Positions 15,680 through 27,200 of a DNA stretch of 64,000 bases are shown here, one piece after another; positions within the stretch are counted from its first letter, which is position 1, and each line of letters opens with the position of its first letter. Both the position numbers and the translations under genes were made by a program. The DNA lies in the NCBI GenBank assembly GCA_964035545.1, contig OZ037769.1, positions 17,117,633 to 17,181,632 of the forward strand, given 5' to 3'. The DNA comes from Bugula neritina. Its lineage: Eukaryota > Bryozoa > Gymnolaemata > Cheilostomatida > Bugulidae. The notes beneath the pieces are model-generated. The model was not told the DNA's origin. It saw only the letters and a list, made by a program, of their open reading frames with translations, and did no database searches.

Positions 15680-18600
15680 ATGCAGCAGACGACATATCAG
15701 CCAGTGGCACAGCCTGCACCGGTTACCATAGTAACGCAGCCAGCTGCCCTCACATATGGACCTGATAAGTTCCAACCTTCTGCCTCTTCACAGATGAAAG
15801 GGTGAGAGCATAACTCTGTACTATAGTATGGTAATATAACTGTGTAATATATAATATAGCTGTGTAATATATAATATAACTGTGTAATATATATTATATA
15901 ACTGTGTAATATATAATATACCTGTGTAATATATAATATAACTGTGTAATATATAATATCGCTGTGTAATATATAATATAACTGTGTAATATATATTATA
16001 TAACTGTGTAATATATAATAATATTATTGTGTAATATATAGTATAGCTGTGTAATATATAATGTTATTGTGTAATATATAGTATAGCTGTGTAATATATA
16101 GTATAGCTGTGTAATATATAATAATATTATTGTGTAATATATAGTATAGCTGTGTAATATATAATATATAACTGTGTAATATATAATATAGCTGTGTAAT
16201 ATATAATATAGCTGTGTAATATATAATATCGCTGTGTAATATATAATATAACTGTGTAATATATATTATATAACTGTGTAATATATAATAATATTATTGT
16301 GTAATATATAGTATAGCTGTGTAATATATAATGTTATTGTGTAATATATAGTATAGCTGTGTAATATATAGTATAGCTGTGTAATATATAATAATATTAT
16401 TGTGTAATATATAGTATAGCTGTGTAATATATAATATATAACTGTGTAATATATAATATAGCTGTGTAATATATAATATAACTGTGTAATATATAATATA
16501 ATATAACTGTGTAATATATAATATAGCTGTGTAATATATAATATATATAGCTGTGTAATATATAATATAGCTGTGTAATATATAATATCGCTGTGTAATA
16601 TATATTATAACTGTGTAATATATAGTATAGCTGTGTAATATATAATATATAACTGTGTAATGTATAATATAGCTGTGTAATATATAATATAGCTGTGTAA
16701 TATATATTATAACTGTGTAATATATAGTATAGCTGTGTAATATATAATAATATTATTGTGTAATATATAGTATAGCTGTGTAATATATAATGTTATTGTG
16801 TAATATATAGTATAGCTGTGTAATATATAGTATAGCTGTGTAATATATAATAATATTATTGTGTAATATATAGTATAGCTGTGTAATATATAATGTTATT
16901 GTGTAATATATAGTATAGCTGTGTAATATATAATATAACTGCGTAATATATAATATTACTGTGTAATATATAATATAACTGCGTAATATAAAATGTTATT
17001 GTGTAATATATAATACAGCTGTGTAATATATAATATAACTGCGAAATATATAATATAACTGCGAAATATATAATATAACTGCGTAATATATAATATTACT
17101 GTGTAATATATAATATAACTGCGTAATATAAAATGTTATTGTGTAATATATAATATCACTGTGTAATATATAATATAACTGTGTAATATATCATATAGCA
17201 TTACTATCATATTGCAGACTGTCTATAGTGCAGATAATAGCTGGAGTCCTGTGTATAACGTTTGGCGTAGTGTTGCTTGTATATGATGTAAAGGATGACT
17301 ACGGGTTTGACCACACGGCCCTCGGTATCCAAGGCTATGGCATCTGGTGCGGTGTCTATGTAAGTGTGTTCTTTGATCTCTTGTCTCAGTATGTCAGTAT
17401 GTAATATGAATATAAAAGGCTCTAATTTCTTCTGCTTCTAATGTTGCACTTTTAGTGTTCATTTATTGCTGACTGTATAATTATGTTGTTTATATTCAGT
17501 TCCTGATTGTTGGCGCTCTCGGGATGGGGGCTGTCAAGTACAACTCCTCCAACTGGGTGAGTATTTTGTAGATTTTAGGCTGTGAATTATCAAGTCTGCT
17601 TTGCTGAATGAATATAGCAGAATATATTACACTCGTATTACACTTGTATTACTACTCTACTTATATTACACTCGTATCATAGATTATCAGTGTTATTGTT
17701 ACTGCAGATTATCAGTGTTATTGTTACTGCAGATTATCAGTGTTATTGTTACTGCAGATTATCAGTGTTATTGTTACTGCAGATTATCAGTGTTATTGTT
17801 ACTGCAGATTATCACTATTATGGTTACTGCAGATTATCAGTGTTATTGTTACTGCAGATTATCAGTGTTATTGTTACTGCAGATTATCACTATTATGGTT
17901 ACTGCAGATTATCAGTGTTATTGTTACTGCAGATTATCACTGTTATGATTCTCAACATCATCAGCTCGGTGGTCTTCTGTTGGTCGTTGTTGGGATACTC
18001 CGCTGGGGGTCTGGTCCTCACCGGCCTCGCTGACTGTTCCCCTTCGTACTACAGCTTCTTCTTTGTATCCTACGCCCCTTGTAACAGCAACGTACGTGTA
18101 TCACCATATACCGTTACTATATATTATAGCTATGTGATGTAGCACTGTAATATAGTACAGTATATTAACTGCATTATATTATAACAACACGATATATCAC
18201 ATATGATGTTATAACAAACAGGTAGAGAACATGTACTACGCCATGGACGGCATGCTGCTCATTGCCAGCTTCATTCAGTTCATCGTCACCATCTGGAGTG
18301 CCGTGTTGTGCTGTGGTGCTGTCTGCTCCTGCTGTAAGACTCTCAGTGGGCGAACTGTGGTGAGTTCTGGAGGTGTTTACAGTTGTGTTTACCTGTTTAC
18401 AGATGTGTTTACTTGTTTACAGACGTGTTTACCTGTTTACAGATGTGTTTACTTGTTTACAGATGTGTTTACTTGTTTACAGTTGTGTTTACTTGTTTAC
18501 AGATGTGTTTACTTGTTTACAGTTGTGTTTACTTGTTTACAGTTGTGTTTACTTGTTTACAGTTGTGTTTACTTGTTTACAGATGCAGCAGCAGGTGATT

Positions 18601-19549
18601 GCTACCTATCCCATCACACAGGGCGGAGTTTCAGTACAGCAGGGATGTAAGTTATTGCATAGTATTACCACTACCACAGCACACATAGTATTACTACTAC
18701 CACAGCACACATAGCATTACCACTACCACAGTACACATAGTATTACTACTACCACAGCACACATAGCATTACTACTACCACAGCACACATAGTATTACTA
18801 CTACCACAGTACACATAGTATTACCACTACCACAGTACACATAGTATCACTACTACCACAGCACACATAGTATCACTACTACCACAGCACACATAGTATT
18901 ACTACTACCACAGCACACATAGTATTACTACTACCACAGCACACATAGTATTACCACTACCACAGTACACATAGTATTACTACTACCACAGCACACATAG
19001 CATTACCACTACCACAGTACACATAGTATTACTACTACCACAGCACACGTAGTATTACTACTACCACAGCACACATAGTATCACTACTACCACAGCACAC
19101 ATAGTATTACTACTACCGCAGCACATTGTATAGTAATGCTTTTGCTTGGTTACATTCTATTTACGGTGGTTTTCCTAATGCTTACAGACACAGTTGCGGG
19201 TGGATATCCAATGTACCCTCAGCAAAGCTACCCACAGCAGACTGCTCAGGGATACCCCCAGCAAGGATACCCTCAACAGGGGTACCCCCAGCAGGCTGCT
19301 CAGGGCTACCCCCAGCAGGCTGCTCAGGGCTACCCTCAACAGGGGTACCCCCAGCAGGCTGCTCAGGGCTACCCTCAACAACAAGCTGCTCAGGGATACC
19401 CCCAGCAGGCTGCCCCAGGATATTCCAAGGACACCACCCAGGGATACCCTCAACAAGTTGCACCAGTACATGCAGGTTATCCAGCTCAACCCCAAGCACC
19501 CCCTGCCTACACCCCTGCTGGAGCCCAGCAAGCAGAAGTCAAGCAGTAG
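15680..19549 (+). CDS. MS4A/CD20-like tetraspan protein with PQQ-rich tail (347 aa)
   Basis: Seven coding exons: 15680-15801, 17218-17359, 17500-17556, 17933-18091, 18222-18359, 18583-18646 and 19188-19549; phases agree at every junction. There is a cytosolic N-terminus of about 40 residues, then four hydrophobic segments. [20 protein letters not shown] at the second helix and [11 protein letters not shown] at the end of the fourth resemble MS4A-family signatures. Between helices three and four is a loop with cysteines ([19 protein letters not shown]). The last exon encodes a low-complexity tail of repeated GYPQQ and [10 protein letters not shown]4A proteins are plasma-membrane tetraspans that act as receptor or channel modulators; the role of this one is unknown. 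Its 5' UTR begins at an acceptor at 15652. A paralogue with the same exon phases lies convergent at 20285-22517. Confidence 0.8.
15835..17205 (+). repeat. About 20-bp AT-rich minisatellite, 1.37 kb
   Basis: Nearly 70 copies of ctgtgtaatatataatata variants, with higher-order blocks repeated every few hundred bases (16030-16180 recurs at 16290-16440 and 16740-16880). It fills intron 1 of the MS4A-like gene. Confidence 0.95.
17683..17932 (+). repeat. 25-bp minisatellite carrying the exon 4 splice acceptor
   Basis: Ten exact-length 25-bp units, each starting attatca and ending ttactgcag. The real acceptor is the end of the last unit, and exon 4 itself starts attatcactgttat, so each unit is a copy of the acceptor plus the first exon bases. 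All three plus frames are free of stops. Confidence 0.9.
18383..18582 (+). repeat. 20-bp minisatellite carrying the exon 6 splice acceptor
   Basis: Ten 20-bp units of the form tgtgtttacttgtttacag preceded by a or t. Each ends in a usable acceptor, and the last is the real one before exon 6 (atgcagcag). All three plus frames are open. Confidence 0.9.
18665..19130 (+). repeat. 26-bp minisatellite
   Basis: About 18 copies of a unit starting cacagcacacatagtattac, with t/c and a/g variants, in intron 6 of the MS4A-like gene. It does not include the flanking exon sequence. Confidence 0.9.
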
Positions 19550-19849
19550 CCCCTTATTGTGATGTTCTCTATTGGCAGCAATCATCTCCCCTCTATTTAC
19601 TTCTAACTTATACAAGTGAACTGAAGTGTATTTTAAACACAGTGGAGTTTATGTTGCCACTTTGTTATTACATTATGGACAATTTGGGATATTTTGAAGA
19701 ATGTTGCTTTAGTTTATGACACACTTTATTTTGAGACTCTTTATTTACTAAACTATTCTCTAGTGGATACGAATCTTATGGAGCTTCTATATTATGATAA
19801 AATGGATAGCATTCTCATAGCAATGAGTTTGTCAGGTAACATGTCTATT

Positions 19850-19975
19850 GTCGTAGGTGCAGACATTGCCAGGTAACATGTCTATTGTCGTAGGTGTAGA
19901 CATTGCCAGGTAACATGTCTATTGTCGTAGGTGTAGACATTGCCAGGTAACATGTCTAATGTCGTAGGTGTTGAC
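19850..19975 (+). repeat. About 37-bp tandem repeat downstream of the MS4A-like gene
   Basis: Four copies of a unit beginning aggtaacatgtctattgtcg in the short convergent intergenic or 3'-UTR segment. A plus poly(A) signal candidate (aataaa) lies near 20065 and a minus one (tttatt) near 20078, so the two convergent transcripts probably end here. Confidence 0.85.
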
Positions 19976-20284
19976 CCGGAAACCAGCACTACACGCAATC
20001 GCATTCATCAAACAACGACAATGCTGTCCAAGACACAAATTAATGAAACTTGTATTTTTTTTAAAATAAAAATGTGTTTTATTATCCAAATATAAAGAAA
20101 TAGAACTGTAATGAAGAGAAAATGTTAATGAAAAGCACAAAATAGAATGATTACTGGATGTGATTCACAGAGAGCATGGGTCACCCGTAGATTTGATCAT
20201 AGAAAGAAAACAGTGTAGATTAGAATATAGACACAGCAGTATAATATATGGTCTAGTATATTGTATATAAAGGTAGCTGGGTGT

Positions 20285-22517
20285 TTAGATGGGGTAGCTG
20301 GGTGGTGGAGCCATGTACATAGGCTGGTTGGGATACCCTCCCACAGGGGCAGCGTGGTGCACACCTACAGACACTTGGTTCACAGATGGTGCATCTACAA
20401 GTGGCAGCAGAATTTAACTTAATAACTCAATGAATGCTGACAGAGGTGTAGAGAGAGTTGAGGATATAGAGTATATAGTAACTGTAGAAGTATATAGAGT
20501 ATATAGTAACTGTAGAAGTATATAGAGTATATAGTAACTGTAGAAGTATATAGAGTATATAGTAACTGTAGAAGTATATAGAGTATATAGTAACTGTAGA
20601 AGTATATAGTAACTGTAGAAGTATATAGTAACTGTAGAAGTATATAGCGTATATAGTAACTGTAGAAGTATATAGTAACTGTAGAAGTATATAGTAACTG
20701 TAGAAGTATATAGTAACTGTAGAAGTATATAGTAACTGTAGAAGTATATAGTAACTGTAGAAGTATATAGTAACTGTAGAAGTATATAGTAACTGTAGAA
20801 GTATATAGAGTATAGTAACTGTAGAAGTATATAGTAACTGTAGAAGTATATAGAGTATAGTAACTGTAGAAGTATATAGTAACTGTAGAAGTATATAGTA
20901 ATATTATAATGAATAGGAAGTATTAAACTTACAACCAGACTGAATGGTGACTCCAGATTGAGCTGGGTAAGTAGTGATGACCTGCTGGTGAGGCTGTAGA
21001 CAGACAATAGACAGTGAGTATAGTATAATATAGTATATTACAGTATAGTATAATATAAAGATGAGAGTAATACAGTATAATATGACTCACCACTGGATCT
21101 TTACAGCACAGACAGACGGCCCCGCAGCACAGCACGGCACTCCAGATGGTGATGATGAACTCTATGATGCTACAGATAAGCATGATGCTGTCCATAGCGT
21201 AGTACGCCTTTATCTGCTGCAAGGGGCATCAGCACGGTGTATACATCCAAACAACAGAGTGAAAGAACAGACAACTTCTATTAGGTATTGGAATAATCAG
21301 AATAGTGAGATAGCAACTAGAGTTGAGTCACTGGAAACTAAGACTACCTTTAGCATGTTTCATGTTCATAGAAGGGTAAACACAACATCCCACCAGGTTC
21401 TAGAGAGAACAAACATGTAGAGTATAGTAGTATATAGTATATAGTATAGAGTAGTTACCGTCACATTGCACGTGTTGGCAGGTGATAGCAGGCTGAAGCC
21501 GTAGAAGTAGTGGCAGTCGTTGATGGAGGTCTGGACGAGGCCGACGGAGGTGTAGGTGAGGAGAGTCCAGCAGAAGAATACCGAGCAGAGGATGTTGAGG
21601 ATGAGGGTGGAGGTGATCTGTCGGCGTACAACACAACTCGTTAACTCACTCGCAGCTCGTACAGTTGATAGTACGATATATAGTTGATATACAGATGATA
21701 TGATATACAGATGATACGATATACAGATGATATGATATACAGATGATACGATATACAGATGATGCGATATACAGATGATATGATATACAGATGATAGTAC
21801 GATATACAGATAGTACGATATACAGATAGTACGATATACAGATAGTACGATATACAGTTGATAGTACGATATACAGATGATGATATGATATACAGATGAT
21901 ATGATATACAGTTGATATAGACTGAAATCTTACCCAGCCACTCGTGTTGATTCTCGCAGCACCGAGTCCAACGCCTCCGCAGATGACAAACTAGAATAAG
22001 AGAGAAGGCGACGTTAGTCTCTGTATACACAGACGTACAGACAGACAGACATACACAGACGTACAGACAGACAGACAGCTCACAGAACTAGCCGAACAAG
22101 AGAACAAATGGGACTCACGTAGGCTCCAATCCAGATCCCGTAACCTTGGAGACCAACATAATGTTGGGTGTCAACAATGTGGGAGTCAAGGACAGCCATG
22201 GCGATGCCGAATATGATGCTAATGACGCCCATAACCAGCTGCATGACGCACAGCCTGTCAACATAACACACGTAGTACTAGTTAGTACATATTATATATT
22301 ACGTATATATTACTAGTTAGTACATATTATATATTACGTATATATTACTAGTTAGCGCGCATATATATCGTCAGGAAAAGACAACTCACACTTTGATCTG
22401 AGACAAGGCAGTAGGTTGGAACTTGTCAGGCAGACTAGTGACAGGCTGGGAGACCACAGTTACGGGCGGCTGGATGGTCGTCACATTAGTAAACTGGTGG
22501 TAAGGAACCTGAGCCAT
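20285..22517 (-). CDS. MS4A/CD20-like tetraspan protein, convergent paralogue (258 aa)
   Basis: Seven coding exons on the minus strand: 22390-22517, 22119-22254, 21934-21990, 21459-21617, 21091-21216, 20933-20993 and 20285-20394. Exon phases equal those of the plus-strand gene at 15680, and exons 3 and 4 are also equal in length (57 and 159 nt). Shared words include DKFQP in the N-terminus, LQGYGIW at helix two, and [16 protein letters not shown] in helix four. The tail is short and ends PMYMAPPPSYPI, without the PQQ repeats of its neighbour. A 5'-UTR exon starts at 22525 after a TTTGCAG acceptor. Four of the introns carry tandem repeats. It is a clear product of gene duplication followed by inversion; function is inferred only from family resemblance. 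Confidence 0.8.
20460..20910 (+). repeat. 19-bp minisatellite (acceptor-like in the gene's sense)
   Basis: About 20 units of gtaactgtagaagtatata, some with an extra gagtata, in the last intron of the minus MS4A-like gene. Read in the gene's direction each unit contains cttctacag, a good-looking acceptor, but it is not adjacent to the real one at 20395. Confidence 0.9.
21659..21917 (+). repeat. AT-rich minisatellite (gatatacagatgat units)
   Basis: About 16 to 17 variable-length units in intron 3 of the minus MS4A-like gene. Confidence 0.9.
22020..22080 (+). repeat. Short cagacagacgtacaga repeat
   Basis: Two to three imperfect copies in intron 2 of the minus MS4A-like gene. Confidence 0.7.
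22265..22348 (+). repeat. Direct repeat of about 43 bp in intron 1
   Basis: Two near-identical copies of an AT-rich segment containing actagttagtacatattata in intron 1 of the minus MS4A-like gene. Confidence 0.75.
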
Positions 22518-23658
22518 ACTTGCTACTGCAAATACCAGAGAGACTGCATGTTATTGTAAAGCTATACTATTCTATTGCCTGCTGTTAAGGGGGACATTAG
22601 ATACTGTTGAATAACACTTCTAAGGTTTCAAGTGTCTTTATTATACAACTGAAGAGCAGTTGAGATTTCTCAGCGCTGTTATTATAAGAGCTGGTTTCAG
22701 ATGTCGTTAGAGCGACTTTTCTTCCTTGACACTCGAGTCACATGATAGCAGAGAGTCACATGACCTGACAGAACCTGAGAAAGCAAAGCTTAACCAGCTT
22801 TACAAACAGGTTTATATTGCCAACAGCTACAGAACTTTCAACAGTTCCTGTTTAATGTTGATAGGGAGTGTTTCTTGTTGAACTACCAAGTTTCCTGAAA
22901 ACTCATTACTGCGTGCCATAGTCTCATGGTGGCAGCAGACAAAGTAATTATTAAAAAAAAGTTATGAACAAAAACTACTGGCAAACACACTTGGCAAAAC
23001 ATTTCTATTTACAGTTACCAAATTACAGTAAAAGTGTAACCTTGAATAAGTAAATATATATGCCAGAGAGAAAACAACAAACAAGCAATAGCTGAAAATA
23101 TAACAAATAATGTCACTACATGTCGATACTTATTAGCATTGAATTGAGCACAGATTGAGTAATATAATAAATATTAATAAAATTGGAGCTTACAAAAATT
23201 AAATCATATATTTCATATAACTAACTATTTAATACGAACACCATAGACAGCATCATAGTCAAGGAGATCAGCACCAGTAAAAATTGAAGTCATGAGTTTT
23301 AGTTTAAGTCTCACTCTGAGTAGGATTACTATTGAGATTGTAAGACTAAGTTATTGTTAATGATGAACAATTAACTAACTTACAAGCAAGTTAAAAGACT
23401 TGAGGTGTATGCTTGGAATAAGCCAAATTATTAGTATCACTATAACTTCAAATATAAAATTGAAAACAAATACTGAAAGTGAATAGAATCAGAAATACAA
23501 TGTAAAAAAACTATTACTAATACAAATAAATAGTAATACTAATAGTGATGGTCAATTTTGTAAAGATAATTAACATTATAATCATAAAGTAAATGTTGAT
23601 CATAATGATAATGGTAATAAATACCCTTACTCTTAGTCCTAGGGCTAGTGAAACTGAA

Positions 23659-23717
23659 TGTGGCATACTGAGTGAGAGTATGACAGTCATACTCATACTC
23701 TCACTCAGTATGCCACA
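23659..23717. repeat. Perfect 25-bp inverted repeat (hairpin)
   Basis: The arms 23659-23683 and 23693-23717 are exact reverse complements separated by 9 bases. The left arm begins tgtggcatactgagtgagag. No gene is adjacent. Confidence 0.85.
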
Positions 23718-24274
23718 ATCACAATGTTACTACTTATAGTCATAGTGTAACTTACTAACTCAGTTTCATAGACTCACAGTGAATGTCATACTAATAGTAA
23801 TACTTTTTAATAATAGTAATTTAATAGTATTACATTCAGTTTCACTGCGAGTGTGAGTCTATGACACTGAGTTCGATTATCACTATGACATTGATGATCA
23901 TGATTGAATATGAATATCATGATAATCATAATGGTGATCACTATCGGTCACGATCACCATGAGTATGACTATGAGTATCACTATTACATTATTAGTATAA
24001 CTATGTCAAACTCAAAGGCAATCACTCGCAATGTGAATGTCAATGTGAAACTGAATGTGTATTTAAGTTCAATTTGAATTTGTAATTAAATTTGAATTAG
24101 TTTAAATTTTACTTGCGAATACTGAAATAGTTTGCTGTTAGCACCTGACTAACTTTTTGCTAAAATATACAATAATAAAAATATAATAAATAATATGTTC
24201 AACTTTATCAGTTACGTTTACGCTAGAGTCAGTTAGCAGTAGCGGTAGTCTTGGGAGCTACGGGCAAAATAAAA

Positions 24275-27200
24275 ATGGCTTCCCCTTGTAAGACAAACAG
24301 TGCTAAGGGTAGGTTGCGCAATCTTTGACTGTGACACTGCCAAAGAAAACAACATATTTGCACTCTCGCTTTTGTCGTTATTCATGCCCTTACTTCGTTA
24401 TTGAATAACAACACAATACATATGCAGCGAAAAGTCAAAAACAATTTAAAGGATTGCTCTATCTTGTCTAATAAATGGCCATTTAGGTCAAACACATATA
24501 ATATTGTGTTTTTCTAAGCATGCATTGACAAAAAGCATTTGACCAAAGGTAGAAAAAGTTAGTTGAAGTTGAGGGTGTAGATTGGTAACAGCCAAAACGC
24601 CGATTTTGAAATGAGCTGGGAAGTGTGACGTAACAGCGCCAGCATTTCTGCTGGTCACGTGACTATACAAATGAATAACTATAGAAATATGACTGTGAGA
24701 TGTAATTTTTTAGCTTGCAATTTGTATATTTATAGAAGTGCAAATGTGAATTATTTCAATCTATAGTTTTTTGACATTTTAAATAACATGTATGTGAAAA
24801 CATTAGGCTATATTTTGCTTGTAAACATTAGAAAAAAGCCTTGCAAAAGCATGCATTCTTTAGGATGAATGCTTGCGATCGATCTAAACTAGGTCAGATT
24901 GTGCAATATTACGGGCACACCAAAGCTGACCTATATAGCGCACTGTAACTGCTTGAGCGTAATTGGTTGATGTTGTGCCCAGCAACCTTGAATACTAGCG
25001 TTATAGTTAGCACGTGCAGCATAGTTACTGGCGTTCACACGTCACGTATTAGGCTATTCTTTTTCATGGCTGAAAATTTTACCTCCCTCAAAATTGGAAT
25101 TTTGAAAAGCTGTTTTCTAGGCATATATCCCTTTGCAAAGTCACAATTGTTTGCATACACATTAGATTATAGTTTATAATTATAATGTGATTGTAATAAA
25201 CTAAGATAGAGCAATCCTTTAAGTTGGTGGTATCGATTGCAATCTGCCACCATGAGCATAGGCACAACAGGCACAGCTGTATGCTTCAAGAAGTAATACT
25301 AATAGAGTTAGACATTGAATATTTCATCCATGTAATATACTTATAGTTGTTTGAACCAATTCCTTAAACTAAAGCAATGAATATATTTGTTAATTAGTTG
25401 TTCATCTATATTCTTATTGATAATTTTCTTTTTATAAAAATAGTATTGATTTACCAATAAAAAATTAACAGCGTAATTAAATATTATGTGAAAACCTGCT
25501 TTTTTTCACTAACTAGTTTGAAGTTACTTTCTCTATAAAACAGTAGGCGTGTACCCCTTAGCAGCTATTCATTGGTGCAGGAGAAACCTAAACTAGCCAA
25601 TGAAAAGAATATTATAATTCACATCGATTTTTCTGAGCAGCTGCCTGTGCGCAGATAAACTATACATTTTATCAAGAAATTTGTGACCAAAACGTTACTA
25701 TAGCGCATTTTTAACACTTTTATATTGAGAACTAGGGCTACTAATTTTTTGAAAATGAATAAAAGATGCGGGTTTACAAAACATACAAAACTCAAGCTAA
25801 ACTTATTCATCATTACGATTAATGAAACTTATAGCCCGTGATCTAAATTTATTGAGAACTGGTGTCTTACCTTTATTATAAAACTTCGTTATAAATCTAT
25901 TTTATTGATTATTGTTAAAATATGGAACAAGTGTTTGCAGGTTGAGTCGTTATACCAGTATTTGAAAAGCTCGTACTAGAACATTAACTATAGCTGCCAA
26001 TAAGTTATTGAATAACTGCTTTGAAAGCAAATTCACATTTTAGGCTTTATTAACACTTGCAGTAAGTATGATTTGTTAAAAGCAAATGGAGCTAACCTAG
26101 TAGTAGTACTAGTTAGACTAATAAAGTTAAGCAGAGTCAGAGGTAGGCTTTTACTTTTAGTTTTAGTTTTACTTTTTTAGTTTTAGTTTTACGTATGCCG
26201 TTTGAAGTTTTTATTTTCATTTTACTGTTACCTTTTCACTTCTGGTTGTTACTCTCAAAGTCAATGTCACTTTGATAGTGACTCTCTAAACAGGGGCTGT
26301 TGGTCCTTGTGAGGAATTTTAATTTTGAGTGAGTGGCTTTAAACTGACTGACCTCTCTTTCATTTTCACTTCTGTTCTTACTCATGTTGAACTTGAGCGT
26401 GAAGTAGTGAACTGTTGAAGTGATGCTGTAAATTACATTTATTAACAGGAACTGAGTTTGATAACGTTGAATCTTAACGTACTCGTACTCGTACTCATAC
26501 TGATAGTGATACATATATTAATATTGGAGTTTATGAAGTGATTATAATTGCTATATCAATAACATCATGATTTTCATTATGAATAACCATACTCATAATG
26601 TTTAATGGTATTCATAATGATAATGGTTACATTTATAATTTATGTTTAATGATTTATAAATAGTTGTAATAATGATAATAAATATTGATGTAAATCATTA
26701 TGATTAAGGTGTCATTCCAGTTAGACGCTAGGCTAAATTTCCCACTTCTGCTCTTTCCACTTGAACTCTTCTTAGCTAAAAGCTATTTTTTTTATTTTGG
26801 TACAATATATATTCTATGTGCAAGTTATTTGAATATTATTGAAATATAAGTATATTTAAATAAACTGGGATCAATTGCTCATTATTTAGCACATATAAAT
26901 AAATTCCTTTGATCTGCATTAACCTATTAATTTTGCATTTTATATACTTCTTGTTGTTTAAAAAGATATTTTGATAATAAGCATTCATTAAAGATAGTAT
27001 CTATTATTAACTTATTAGTGCTTTTTTTGTCTCGTACATATATCTGTGAAAATTGGAATATTATCCTAGTTAATTTCTATTAGCTATTATAGCCATTAGC
27101 TATAGCTATTTAGTAATCAATGCAGCATTTTTATGGGCATATAATATATGTATGTATGTAATGGTACCAAAATAAAAAATAGCGTCTAACTGGGAAACGT

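Noticed and set aside
15722-15735. X-box-like gttaccatagtaac
   Set aside because: It lies in coding sequence of the MS4A-like gene (codons for VTIVT), so it is probably coincidental.
18665-22348. CRISPR-like arrays
   Set aside because: Direct tandem repeats without unique spacers, in introns of a eukaryotic genome.
22736-22765. Two gtcacatga E-box words upstream of the minus MS4A-like gene
   Set aside because: Short, common motif; no further promoter evidence.
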